64,000 bases of DNA from Agelaius tricolor. Its lineage: Eukaryota; Chordata; Aves; Passeriformes; Icteridae. The position numbers and the translations under genes are program-made. Every line of letters begins with the position of its first letter. The first letter of the stretch is position 1. This document shows positions 1-10,840 of this stretch, piece after piece. The notes beneath the pieces were generated by a model. That model worked only from the letters and a program-made list of their open reading frames with translations, searched no databases and was not told the origin of the DNA. The stretch lies in assembly GCA_023055355.1 (NCBI GenBank), contig JALJCS010000015.1, forward strand, positions 19,333,516-19,397,515, given 5' to 3'.

Positions 1-1081
1 GCTGAGGAAAGCTGATACAGAGGGAGGTTTTGGGCCTGGGTTGCTCCCGGTTTCCATTTTAAATTTGGGATAAATCAGGGGCAAAAGGGTCTGGGTTTGC
101 TGGGGTGTGTTTAGGAGCCACTTTCCCTGATGTATGGCTGTAGCAACTCACCCTTGTAAAGAGTTTTCTCTCCTTCCCCGTTCCAGTGCTGTGCAATAAG
201 AATTTCAGATGGATTTTGAAGCACTTTCCCCCCTCTCAGATTCAGCACAGAGAACAAATCCAGCAGGAACTAAAAAAAAAAAAACAAAAAAAAGGCAAAA
301 AAGAAAGTAGCGCTCAGCAAAAGCCGCCAGATTGCAAAATCACAGCGGGTTTGGACCTGTTATTGGCCTCTTCTCCTTCTCATCCCCCTTTCTTATCTCT
401 CCCTCTGCCCTTTCCCTTCCCCTTTAAACCGCAGGGAGCAGCAATCGGGTCATTTATCAGTGTCCTGCGGGCATTTGTGGCTCCCAGTCCTCCCGTGCTG
501 GCTCTGCAGCCTGAACCACCCAGGCTCTGCCTCCCCGGCGGGCTGGGGATGCCCGGGGCGCTCGGGATGCGGCCGGGATGCAGAAGGCGCGCACCACTGC
601 TCCCTTCTGGAGAAGGATATTTCGTATTTCCAGGAGAAAAGAGGGGTTTTCTTCCTCTCTAGGATAAAAGCTGGGGATGAACTCATAAGAGCGCGGAGCC
701 TGCGGTGACAGACACCGGGTAAAACAACCCCCCTCCCAAAAAAAAAAAAATCATATTTTGCTTTCAGTGCCTTCGATTTTGTAATAAATTAACTTCTCTC
801 ACACCCCTTGGTAAAGAAGGGGCAAAGCCCTTGTGTGGCATCTTGTTTGTGGTGGTTTGGAAAGTGAAACTGGATTTCCTAAGGAAGAGTGAAACCATGG
901 GCGGGAGGGTGCTGGGATTGGGGTCGGGGAGATAACAGAGAGAGCAACCCCAGATGAGCTGGGGGCAGCAGGTTTGGGGGGAAAGGAGGACTCAAATCAG
1001 GTTAAAACAGATGCTCCAATGTCTGGGTTTTGCCAAACATTTCATATTCAAAGTGTCCGGGGGTTTTCAGTTGAACCCTGC
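1..1081. other. Unannotated sequence, no gene recognised
   Basis: No exon or known repeat is recognised here. The stretch holds an A-rich run near 271-300, a GC-richer patch near 500-590 and an A-run near 738-750. The open frames here (for example 186-662) run through the A-rich tract and a proline-rich GC patch and match no family I know. Confidence 0.5.
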
Positions 1082-1158
1082 CTCAGCAGATGGGAAAAAC
1101 CTGTTGAGATCAAATAAAAGCATCAACCTCTTTACCAGCAGACAACCCCAAAAATATA

Positions 1159-1189
<31 letters not shown>

Positions 1190-1468
1190 AAGGCTGAAGG
1201 ACTCAAATTAACTCCTTTCTATGGTTGCAGTTGTCCTCCAGAAAACGGGATCAAAATTTTGGGCTGTTGCTGCTCTCAGCTGAGGGGAAAAACCTGTTGA
1301 GATCAAATAAAAGCATCAACCTCTTTACCAGCAGACAACCCCAAAAATATATCTTTTTTTTTTTTTTTTTTAAGGCTGAAGGACTCCAATTAACTCCTTT
1401 TCATGGTTGCAGTTGTCCTCCAGAAAACGGGATCAAAATTTTGGGCTGTTGCTGCTCTCAGCTGAGGG
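1082..1468. repeat. Two-copy tandem duplication of about 190 bp
   Basis: The sequence from about 1082 to 1274 is repeated from 1275 to about 1456, followed by the start of a third copy (CTCAGCTGAGGG). The period is 193 bp for the first step and 182 bp for the second. The difference lies in the (AT)n plus poly-T tract inside each unit: copy 1 has an AT dinucleotide run near 1154-1174 that copy 2 lacks. Apart from that tract the copies are nearly identical, which suggests a fairly recent duplication. Each copy carries the same GGGATCAAAATTTTGGGCTG segment. No coding capacity is evident. Confidence 0.9.
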
Positions 1469-3463
1469 CAGCAGGAAATGGAGAAGAAAGTAAGAGGCTC
1501 CTCTGGCTGGGCTGTAAACTCTGAGTGATAAGATTTTCTTATCACACAGTTCCAGGGAAGTTTAGATAAGGTTGGGGCAGATTTAATGAACCCCAAGCTG
1601 AACTTCCAGACTGTCCAAAAAAATCTCTACATCTTTAATTGCTCTGGAAAAAGGGGGGAAAAAGGTGAAAAACTTCGTTTAATTTTACTGAAAGAATTAC
1701 AACGCTTAATATAAGAATTGTTATTTATATAACCCCAGGATTCAATCAGATAATAAGTGGCTGTAATTATTAATTAATATTGCTGCAGTGTGTGAAGCCC
1801 CAGCAAAAGCAGAGCTGCAGCAGAGGGAGATAAGGGGGTGAAATTCCACCCTGGAATCCACCCGGCTCTGCCCCTTATCTCTGCCCACAGCTGTGGGGAC
1901 AGGGACACATCTGGAGCTGGATCCCTCAGGGTGAGGGATGCTCCTGGAGCTGGGGATTGCAGCCCCTGGCCAGGCACGGCTCCTCCTGCTTTGTTTTAAA
2001 GGAAAGTTTATCCCTGTCGCTGAATACGGAGCATGGAGGAAGGATTTGAATTTTAAAATGTGATTTAGGACAGGGAGGTAGCAGAGTCCTCCGCTGAAGT
2101 TAAAGGAGACCTTTAAAAAATGATTTTTTTTTTTTTTTTTCATTTACATGACCTAAACTCTCTTTGCACACTCCAAATTCCCCTTGGTGCTACTAAATAT
2201 CAAATATTTAATTCACCACGATCTTCTGCGCATAGTGGACAATATAAAAATCTGTGGAAAACTAAAAACCTATGGAAGGACACATCTAAATGCAGATACA
2301 GATCAATTTATTAATTTATTTGAGCACTGTGGTGGAATAAATAAGAATTCATAAATTCAAACTCAGGCTAATAATGAAAATTTGCCTACATGCTGTTTTT
2401 AAGGAAAATCCAGATCTCATTCCTTGCTTACTCTCTGCCTGAGGAGCTGGGAATTTTCTCCTCTGTGCCTCTGAATGTTGTTGTCTGTAAAACAGCAAAA
2501 ACTCCCTTTGGCTTCCCCGTCCTTGGTTTACAGCTCCATGCTGCAGCTCACCCTTTTCCACTCAAAAAGCAGCATTTCCCCCTCAGATCAGGTCTCCCTG
2601 CAAATCAAAACTGAAATAACCCAGCAGCCCTAAATGTATTTCTAATTTCCTTCAAATAAACCATTTTGCTCTGTCTGGAAAATATATTCCAAGGAGGGAA
2701 GTAGGGAGGAAGAGCTATCAAGATATTTCTTGATCTCTTAATTTTGATTCATCTTAAGAACTTATCTTCTTTTTTTTTTTTTTTTTTGAAAATAACTTTT
2801 CCTTTTATCCATATGATCTTCCTTAATCAAGCTGCCATAATTTTAAAATTCCTGTTTTTTCCAAGGGATAGCTGCATCATCAGCACAGCACAAACACAGA
2901 GCACACAGAGCAGGTATCCAGAGATAAAACTCAAAAATGGCATTTCTTATGTTAAAAACTCCATAAATAAAGGTCAAAGCTGGACTCTGCAAATGGTAAA
3001 ACACAACCTGGGTGTGAAAGTCACTCTTAAATTCCTTGTAATCCTGGCAGGAAGCAAATGTCCTGTCAAGGGGGGATTGAAAAGACAAATTGTTCCTAGG
3101 TTTGCAATCAAGGCTGAGTTAGACAGATGAATCCAAAAGTGGAAATTAATAAAAGCCTGAGCAGGACTTTGAAGCAGATGCAGGACACTGCCAGTTCATT
3201 TAGCTTTTCCAATTAATTAAGAAGAAAGCTTCATCAGGGCGCCGTTCCAAACACATGGAAATCGAGGATTCTCTTTCATTTCCCCCGAGCTTGGTCAAGG
3301 TCCAGTTATTTAAAGAACAAATATTCCCATTCCTGGGGCAGAGGGGTCTGCTGCTGTGACATCATCCCTCAAACTGCAGGGAAAGTGCAGCTTGCTTTGG
3401 GCTGGTTTTTAAACAACGAGAAACTCGTTCGTTCTTTCTTTCTCTTGAATTTTAGCCCTCAGA
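1469..3463. other. Unannotated sequence, no gene recognised
   Basis: I see no known repeat family or exon. Poly-T runs lie near 2126-2140 and 2768-2787. Short open frames on both strands have no recognisable domain and are interrupted by these tracts. Confidence 0.5.
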
Positions 3464-3544
<81 letters not shown>

Positions 3545-3711
3545 ATTATTTTATACTATTATTACTATTATTACTATTACTATTATTATTATTATACTAT
3601 TATTTTATACTATTATTACTATTATTACTATTACTATTATTACTATTATTACTATTACTATTATTACTATTATTATTATTAATTGTCCTTGTCGTTGTTA
3701 TTATTATTAGC
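3464..3711. repeat. (ATT)n-type trinucleotide microsatellite, about 250 bp
   Basis: A run of ATT/ATC/ACT trinucleotides covers the interval, with interspersed ATC and ACT variants and longer sub-blocks such as TATTATTTTATACTATTATT that recur twice. This shows secondary duplication inside the array. It ends in a short GTCCTTGTCGTTGTT variant segment followed by a last few ATT units. The poly-leucine open frame across it is a translation of the repeat and not a gene. Confidence 0.95.
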
Positions 3712-4507
3712 ATTAAGATTTATTATTTTTAAAGAAGTGCAAACCCCTGTGATAAGCAGAGATGCCATTAGGAGAAGAAATATCAGATCCAAACCTGGGA
3801 TGCTGGGAGCAAATAAATTGGAAGAAACACCAAAGCAGCGTTTACCTGGGTGAAGGAAAAGCACATTGAAAAGGGGAATTTTGGGCAGCGAGGTTGGCTG
3901 GGCTCAGCCCTGCAGCAATTCCAGCACTCGGGGTGTGGAGGGGAAGGAAGCCCAGCTATCTCCAGGCTGTGTGTTAATAAATGTGCAGGAGGTTATTCTC
4001 TTGGTGGGACGCATAAATCTTCCGTGCGTGCCCGGAATTTGAGGGCTGGGCCCAGGGGAGGCTGCCCAGGCTCCCCTGCTTTCCAAAGGATGCCTCAGTC
4101 ATTGGCACGGGCAGCCCCGAGCCTCTCCCGGGATTTCAATCCCGCCCGGAGCCGAGCTCAGGAGGAGCCGAGGCTGGAAGCGCTTCCCCCCAGCAGGACA
4201 AGGAGTTAAAGCTTTACTTTGGGCAGACAGCAGCACCTCTGGAATCCTCCCAGCACGAAGAAGCTGCAGCAAAATAAACATAAATCACTCTTATCACGCT
4301 CTTATCACCGAGCCAGCCCAGGTACATCGAGACCATACGAGTTATTGTCATATTTTTGTCATATTCTTGCTATCACTTTCAACAATCACTTCATGACAAT
4401 TTTTCTCACAGTTGCTCGAGCTGTTTTGCAAAGAAAGCTTTAATTTTAATTTAATTTTACTCCCTGCTCACCAAACAAGAGGGTCCTGGAATGATAAAAA
4501 CAAAGGT
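3712..4507. other. Unannotated sequence with a GATA site pair
   Basis: No gene is recognised. The only point of note is two TTATCAC motifs (GATA-factor core read on the minus strand) at 4291-4297 and 4302-4308. They are 11 bp apart inside a short direct repeat of CTCTTATCAC type. No flanking promoter signal is visible. Confidence 0.45.
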
Positions 4508-4580
4508 TTGGGAGGGTTTGGGTTGGAAGGAACCTTGAAGAGCATCTCCCCTGCCATGGGGAGGGACATTTTCCACAAAT
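4508..4580 (-). mobile_element. CR1 LINE 3'-end fragment, antisense
   Basis: The segment with GGTTTGGGTTGGAAGGAACC followed by a CCTGCCATGGGGAGGGACA-type stretch matches the reverse complement of the avian CR1 3' untranslated end. The fragment is short, lacks any reverse-transcriptase coding part and has diverged. It is too short to assign a subfamily. Confidence 0.75.
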
Positions 4581-6328
4581 CTGCCACAAGCAACACAAGC
4601 AGAGGATTCTTGATGTGCAGCAGAGTAGAGAAAGAGTTAACTCTGTGCTTGCAGCCCAAAATAAAGAATCCCAGCTTCCACCTTCCCAAAAACCACTCTG
4701 GGCCCCGGAGGTGCATCAGATGTGTTTGGAGGACCTGGGTTTGGAGAGGGATCCCACCCCACATTCTGCCCTCAGCTCTTGATTTCCAGCAGAAAGGAAA
4801 TGAATAAAACCCAAGTTCTCCATTCCCAAATCAACTGCAAACTCAATCTCGTGCTGTAATTGCAAGGAATCCTATCCCAGCCCTTGCTGGGTGTCCAGGC
4901 TCAGCTGGAAGACACCGAGCATAATTCCATGTCATGGATACACCAATTTATTAGCAAAGACTTGGGGCTAAAAGCTTTTCCTCTTGGCTTGGTTTGCACG
5001 GCAGGGATGAGGGGATGGGAGGGAGGAGGTGACTCCCCTGGCTGTGCCATCTGACATCAATTGTGCCACGGAGTTTCCAGGTTCTGGTGAAAAGTTTCCC
5101 CAAAAATGTGAGGAAAATTGTTATAAAATGTTTATAAATACCTCCCTAAAACTTTAGCATAATTTGAGAGCATCATTTGAGGCAAGAGGGGGAATTTTTG
5201 GAGGTCCAGGCTTTGCAGGGCTCTCACAAATCCCCTCACAAAGGAATTCCTCACAAACAGGAACAAACCTCTTTGCAAACTCCTACAATGATGATTCTCT
5301 ATCCACGGGGGAAAAGCAGCAAAAATAAAAATATTTCTTCTTTTTGGCCATCCTCATCCAGAGGGGCGTGAAATCAGCCCTCCCTGGAGGAGCCATATCC
5401 TTACTCCAGAGGCAGTTTGGGTTTTTGCCAGAGGGGAATGCTGCTCAGCAGGCACCATCCCATTCCTCAGAGCATCCTAAACTGGAGCACAGCGGTGGCA
5501 GCAGCTGGGGAGGGCGCAGAAAGGGACAATGAAGCCACCCCATCTTGTCCTGGGGTGGCAGCAGGCAAGACCCACTTTGAATCCCAAAGGATTCGCTGCA
5601 TCCCATCCCAGGCTCTTGGGAACCCGCAGGGATTTGGCTCAGGGGAAGAGGGATGGGCACAGAGGGTTTGGGCTCCTCTTTTTGGGTGAGCATCCGACAG
5701 GAGCCAGGGGAAGGGATGTGTACGTGTGCTGCTGCAGGTGGCTGGGCTGGAATAGAAAAAAAAAGATAAAAAAGAAAAAAAAAATTTTTTTTTGTTATAT
5801 TTTTCCTGTGAAATTCAGGAAACCATCCCAAATTTCCATTGCAAGGCAACCCTCTGCAATCCAGCAGGGAGAGGAAGTTGGAGCAGACTGCCTGTCCCCA
5901 GCCCCAGCCACACACAGGGGACAGCACTGCCCACCAGAAAACCAGGAAACTGGGAAAAGGAAAAGAACATTTCTGCAACATCTCTGGCCCCTTTTCAGCC
6001 TGAAGTGCAGGTCTATAATTGTTACCAAACTGGAATAGAAACAAGGGATGCCTCCAGCCACGACCAAAAAAAGCAGCAGAGGATTTAAATTTCCATCTCC
6101 CATTTATTAGAAAGTGCTTTTTGCGGTGGGAGCCCTTTCAGCATTGTTCCAGCACAGGCTCTATTTAGTGTCCAGCAGGAAAAGCAGGTCTGAAGGTTTC
6201 CTCATGAATTACAAATAGATCCCAGCAGCCCAAACTCCAGCAGTTCATCCTCTGTTCCAGCCCCCAGGGAAATTCAGGATCATTTGGCACTGGGATAATT
6301 AGGGATGACATTCCTCACACATTCTTTC
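4581..6328. other. Unannotated sequence, no gene recognised
   Basis: There is no recognised repeat apart from an A/T homopolymer patch near 5755-5795. Overlapping frames on both strands around 5445-6044 (up to 199 codons) read through that homopolymer patch. They show no domain, so I treat them as chance. Confidence 0.45.
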
Positions 6329-6500
6329 AAGATTTTATTAAGATTTTATTATTTTTGATTATTTTATATTTCTTTTTATTTAAGATTTTATTATTTTTAT
6401 TTATTTTATTTAAGATTTTATCGCTTTTTATTAATTTTATTGTAATTTTTATTAATTTTATTTATTTTTTATTTAAGGTGGTTTTTTTTTTTAATTTTTA
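6329..6500. repeat. AT-rich degenerate tandem tract (AGATTTTATT units)
   Basis: Repeated TTTAAGATTTTATT and TTTTTATTAATTTTATT blocks of about 10-25 bp make up the interval, which ends in a short poly-T. It marks the left edge of the tandem-repeat cluster that continues to about 16.9 kb. Confidence 0.8.
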
Positions 6501-6604
6501 GACCTTTGAGAATTAGGACCTTTTTGGAGGGAAAAAGGAGGAAGGAGGAAAGGTGTTATGTGATAAGCAATTGAACTGCTCTTTATAAGCCTGGAAGAGA
6601 CACA

Positions 6605-6990
6605 AAAAACATGGGAAAAGGGGTTGGGGACACTCCAAAGGAGAAGAAATTCCCAATGACAGGAACTGGGGGACATAAAAAGGGATGTGGAAGCTCCCAA
6701 GGGACATGGAATTGTGGAAAAAGGGATTGGGAGACACAAAATTATTGGAAGAAGGGGATTGGGGATACCCCAAACGACACAAAAATCCTGGCAAAAGGGA
6801 TTGGGCACTTTCAGGATCCCCCAAGAGATATTAAATTCCTGGGAAAAGGGATTGGGGAACATAAAAAACCTGAAAAATTCATTGGGAATCCCTAAAGGAA
6901 CACAAAATTCCTGGGAAAAGGGATTGAAGACCCTCAAAAGGACACAAACTCCCTGGATCCAGATGTTGGGGACCCCAAAAAGCCACAAAA
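6605..6990. repeat. Degenerate minisatellite built on AAAGGGATTGGGGA
   Basis: The core GGAAAAGGGATTGGGGACAC recurs near 6613, 6718, 6750, 6792, 6841 and 6914 with variable spacing of about 32-50 bp or multiples. A diverged last copy lies near 6960. Each unit also carries an AAATTCC or ACACAAA segment. The irregular spacing and substitutions suggest an old array. The 165- and 166-codon frames across it come from the repeat. Confidence 0.8.
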
Positions 6991-7569
6991 TGGGGAGGAG
7001 GTGGGAGATTTCTGGTGCCAGGCTCCTGGATGGAGCTGGAAGTGTTCAAGACAATGGGATGGGTGCTTGTGATGACCCTAAAAGATGCTTTCCCAGGTAT
7101 TTTATGGAATTAGCTGCAAAACCCACAGTGGCTCCAACCTGGAGCAGGGAGGACTCCTCTCATCAACACTTTAGGAACAAACCCTGAATTTTGGGTTTTT
7201 ATTTTTTCTTGGGGCAGCTTTATCTCTGAAAACCCCAACGTGGCATCACCCAAAGCCCAGCTCCGTCCTTGCACCTGATGCTGGGCAGAGGATGTGCAGC
7301 CATGTGGGATTCTCATCTGCTGGGATCCTCCAGGGGCAAGGCTGGGAGTGATTTAGTGATTTCTTTTCCCCCAGCAGTTGCAAGGTATCCTCTCCATTGT
7401 TCTGCAGGCCGGGAGGGGTCAGAGGCAAGGCAGGGAACAGAGCTCAGCCCAGCTCACGCAAGGCTCCCGGCCCGGAGCTGCAGTAAACAGAATCTCCCCA
7501 AAGGTCACCCCTCCTGCAGCCACCAAAGGAAGCTGCAATCATTTTTCAGCCCTTTAAACGCCAGGCTCC

Positions 7570-7590
7570 CGTGTAGGATTTTCCTACACG
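7570..7590. other. Perfect 9-bp stem hairpin
   Basis: CGTGTAGGA at 7570-7578 and TCCTACACG at 7582-7590 are exact reverse complements separated by TTT. The flanks show no further pairing. No precursor-length stem for a microRNA is visible, so its role is unknown. Confidence 0.85.
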
Positions 7591-7767
7591 CTGCTGGTTT
7601 GTGAGGAGGCTGCTTAGGAGGCATTTCCTTGCCAAGAAAAGCTTCTCTTTCCTCCTGAACCCCGGGCAGACCCAGGCAGCTCGCAGCAGAGTTAAGGGTC
7701 AGGTCGCCAGGGGTGAGACCTGGGCTCTGCAGGGCACCCCAAGGCTGGAGGAGACAAAAAAAAAGTG

Positions 7768-8690
7768 CCAAAATAATGCTCAAAATACCACAGAGAAACC
7801 TCCATTAATGTAAGAATTATCAGCTCTGGGCTGAGAACTCAGAATAACTTTCTGGGTATGAAAATCACCGATTGCATCTCTCTTTTCCTCTCCTGAATCA
7901 TGGCGGAAAACCTTAAAACTTCTCCAGACTGCTTTCCCCCCTTAACCCCTGCAACCACATTTTTCCCCCCTTATTTCCAGCAGGGAATTGGGTCTCTCCT
8001 TGTCACTCAAAATGCCACAGAGAAACCTCCATTAATGGAAGAAGGATCAGCTCTGGGCTGAGAACTCAGAATAACTTTTTTGGTAGAAAAATCACCGATT
8101 GCATCTCTTTTTTCCTTTCCTGAATCATGGCAGAAAACCTTAAAATTTCTCCAGACCGTTTTCTGCAGGGCACCCCAGAGCAGGAGGATTTTCCAGCAGC
8201 AGCAGAGCAACCTGGATACCAAAATAATGCTCAAAATACCACAGAAAAATCACCATTAATGGAAGAAGGATCAGCTCTGGGCTGAGAACTCAGAATAATT
8301 TTCTGGTAGAAAAATCACCAATTGCATCTCTTTTTCCTCTCTTTTTCACCAATCATGGTGAAAAACCTTAAAATTTCTCCAGACCACTTTACCCACCCCC
8401 GGCCCCTGCGACCACATTTCCAACCCCACTTTTCCCCCCTTTATTTCCAGCAGGGAATTGGGTCTCTCCTTGTCACTTACCCTCCCCCTTTCTGGGTACA
8501 AAAATCACTGATTGCATCTCTTTCTCCTCTCCTGAATCATCATGAAAAACCTTAAAATTTCTCCAGACCATTTCCCCCCCCCCCCCCCCCCAAGTCCCCT
8601 GTGACCACATTTCTAACCCCACTTTTCCCCCCTTTATTTCCAGCAGGGAATTGGGTCTCTCCTTGTCACTCCCCCTCCCCAAACACCCAG
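7768..8690. repeat. Tandem array of a roughly 225-bp unit, four partial copies
   Basis: The anchor AGCTCTGGGCTGAGAACTCA occurs at about 7822, 8049 and 8273 (steps of about 227 and 224 bp). A fourth copy starting near 8490 contains only the second half of the unit, from the GATTGCATCTC anchor. Copies 1, 3 and 4 share a CAGCAGGGAATTGGGTCTC tail. In copy 2 that tail is replaced by a segment containing TGCAGGGCACCCCA, which also occurs just upstream of copy 1 near 7730. The array therefore looks like a product of unequal exchange between nested units. No coding capacity is recognised. Confidence 0.88.
8574..8592. repeat. Poly-C tract, 19 bp
   Basis: Nineteen consecutive C residues lie inside the fourth copy of the 225-bp array; the other copies have much shorter C runs at this point. 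The length is prone to slippage and may be uncertain in an assembly. Confidence 0.9.
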
Positions 8691-9831
8691 CAAAAAGCTG
8701 AGCCCTGCTGGCAGGGGCTGCAGGGCTGAGCCCCATCAGCAGCTCCCAGCCCGAGTGAGAGCCCGGTGTGAGCTAAGTGCTGTCAAAGCTGGCATGGCAA
8801 GTCCACCCTGAGGACTGACCCTCCATGAATGGCCGCTGTGTTCCTGGGAAGCAGCCTCCAGATTGCTTCTCTCCTGCCCAGAGCCCCAAGGTGTGTCAAT
8901 AAAAACCTCTGGGTTTCATTAGGCAGCCCCTGGCTGGGTACATAAATAATAAGGCTGTTGTCAGATCTCCCCGTGGTGTGGAAGGGCAGAGCTGGAAACC
9001 TGAAGGCCACGACCTTGGTGTTTCTCAGCAGGGACCCAAACGCCCTCGGAGCCAGAGGAGTGGGAAAATGAGAGTCTGTGTTATGCTTTAACATGATACT
9101 GACAGGCAAATGTGATTTCTCAGAGCTCACTGCAGCCAGCACTGATCTGGTTTATAATCTCTGGCCTGGCTGCAGCTCCGGGGCTGCTGCAGGAGGGGAT
9201 GGAGGCACAGGGGGGAGATTCCCCTTGGAGCTCTGCCTGCACCCTGGGGGAAGCCAGGGGTGCTCCTGGAGGGGAGGGTGGGAAGGCAGGGCCGTGTTTG
9301 GGGTGAGGAACAGGAGAGTGATGAGTTCAGGGGTTTGGGAGGTGGCAGAAGAGCAGAGCTGGGATCCTCTCCCCCCTGCAGAAGGGGCCAGGTGCCAGCT
9401 GAAAGGCTCTGCACCACTGGGAGCTCCAAACAGAGACCTGGCAGGGATGGCAGCCTCTTCCTCTGACCTCCAGCTCCCTTCCACCTCTGGCCCTTCCAGG
9501 AAATCCCTGCTCACTCCTCTGCTCAGCCACTGCTGTGGGAGCAGCAATGCTGGGGCAGTTCCTGACCCTGTGAATGTCCAGGAGGGACCCTGGCTTGGGG
9601 GGGATCAAGAGCTCTCAGGGCTTTTCTGAGCTGACACTTCCATGGTTCCATGTCTGCCCATCCCAGCAGGACCAGCACCAAACACGGAGCAGCTTCTGAG
9701 CCTCAAATCCCAGGGAAGGACAAAAACTGGGGGGTGCTCATGGTGTGAAAACAGGCGGGGATGGAGGGAAGGGGTTTGGGGTGCGATGGCAAAAACTGCA
9801 GGAGGAGGAGGAGGAGGAGGAGGCCCAGTGA
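8691..9831. other. Unannotated moderately GC-rich sequence
   Basis: No known repeat is recognised. Several open frames overlap on both strands (for example 9078-9629 plus and 9152-9547 minus), as expected for GC-rich DNA with few stop codons. None shows a domain. A short GGA run near 9802-9822 encodes poly-glycine in one frame. Confidence 0.4.
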
Positions 9832-10125
9832 GGCTCAGGGATGCTTCTTCCTTCATCCTGAAGTTCAGGGAAGCTCTACCTTCACCCTGGGGTACAAGGA
9901 AGCTCTCCCTTCCTTCTGGGGGTTCAGGGATGCTCTCCCTTCCTTTTGGGGGTTCAGGGATGCTCTCCCTTCATCCTGGGGTTCAGGGATGCTCTCCCTT
10001 CCTCCTGGGGGTTCAGGCATGCTCTACCTTCATCCTGAGGTTCAGGGATGCTCTCCCTTCCTCCTGAGGTTCAGGGATGCTCTCCCTTCCTCCTGGGGTT
10101 CAGGGATGCTCTCCCTTCATCCTGG
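9832..10125. repeat. 30-bp minisatellite (TTCAGGGATGCTCTCCCTTC units)
   Basis: About ten head-to-tail copies of a roughly 30-bp unit alternate between TCATCCTGGGG and TCCTCCTGGGGG endings. The first copies are more diverged (AAGCTCTACC variants), and the last four are almost identical. Because the period is near a multiple of three, peptide repeats appear in two plus-strand frames, but these are translations of the satellite. Confidence 0.93.
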
Positions 10126-10510
10126 CCTCTCCTGGAGGAGGAAGGGTGCTGCGCTGTGCCCGAGCAGGCTGGTTACCTGTGATTTCCAGGTGAATTAGCT
10201 GTACACACAGCCCAGCCCAGCCCAGGGGAGGGCTCCCAAGCCAAGGTGAAGTTTCAGGAAAGGTCAAGGAGGTTTCCAGTTTTGGCCAAAATTCCAGGGA
10301 CAGACAGAGGCTGTTAACTCCTGTTTGGTGCCTCTTTAGGGAGCCATGGATGTGCCAGTGCCAGCCCGACAGGGCAGGTTTGGGGGCAGACAGGACAAGG
10401 CCAGCAGATGTCTTTCCAAGCTGTGGAATGGTGGTGGCACCTTCCCAGGAGCACACTCTGTCTCCTGCCCAGGAACGCATCCATCCCCTGCTCCCTGCGC
10501 CGGGGGGACA

Positions 10511-10840
10511 GAGTTAACTGAGTTAACTGAGTTAACCAGAGTTAACCAGAGTTAACTGAGCTAACCAGAGTTAATCAGAATTAACTGAGTTAACCAGAGT
10601 TAAGCAGAGTTAACCAGAGTTAACCAGAGCTAATCAGAGTTATCCAGAGTTAACCAGAGTTGATCAGAGTTAACCAGAGTTACCCAGTGTTAACCAGAGT
10701 TAAGCAGAGTTAACCAGAATTAATCAGAGTTAATCAGAGTTAACCAGAGTTATCCAGAGTTACCCAGCGTTAACCAGAGTTAACCAGAGTTATCCAGAGT
10801 TACCCAGCGTTAACCAGCGCTAACCAGAGTCAATCCGAGC
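10511..10840. repeat. 9/10-bp tandem array of GAGTTAACCA units
   Basis: About 33 consecutive units of the form GAGTTAACCA fill the interval. A few early 9-bp units (GAGTTAACT) precede a long near-regular 10-bp phase. Variants are mostly single substitutions (GTTATC, GTTAAG, GTTACC, GTTAAT). The array ends abruptly at a CpG-rich sequence. Unlike the neighbouring minisatellites, it places one GTTAAC core per helical turn. Confidence 0.95.

Noticed and set aside
3385..3732. Poly-leucine membrane-like peptide
   Set aside because: It is translation of the ATT microsatellite, with no hydrophilic domain outside it.
5445..6044. 199-codon minus-strand frame
   Set aside because: It reads through an A/T homopolymer and is overlapped by open frames on the other strand. 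No family is recognised.
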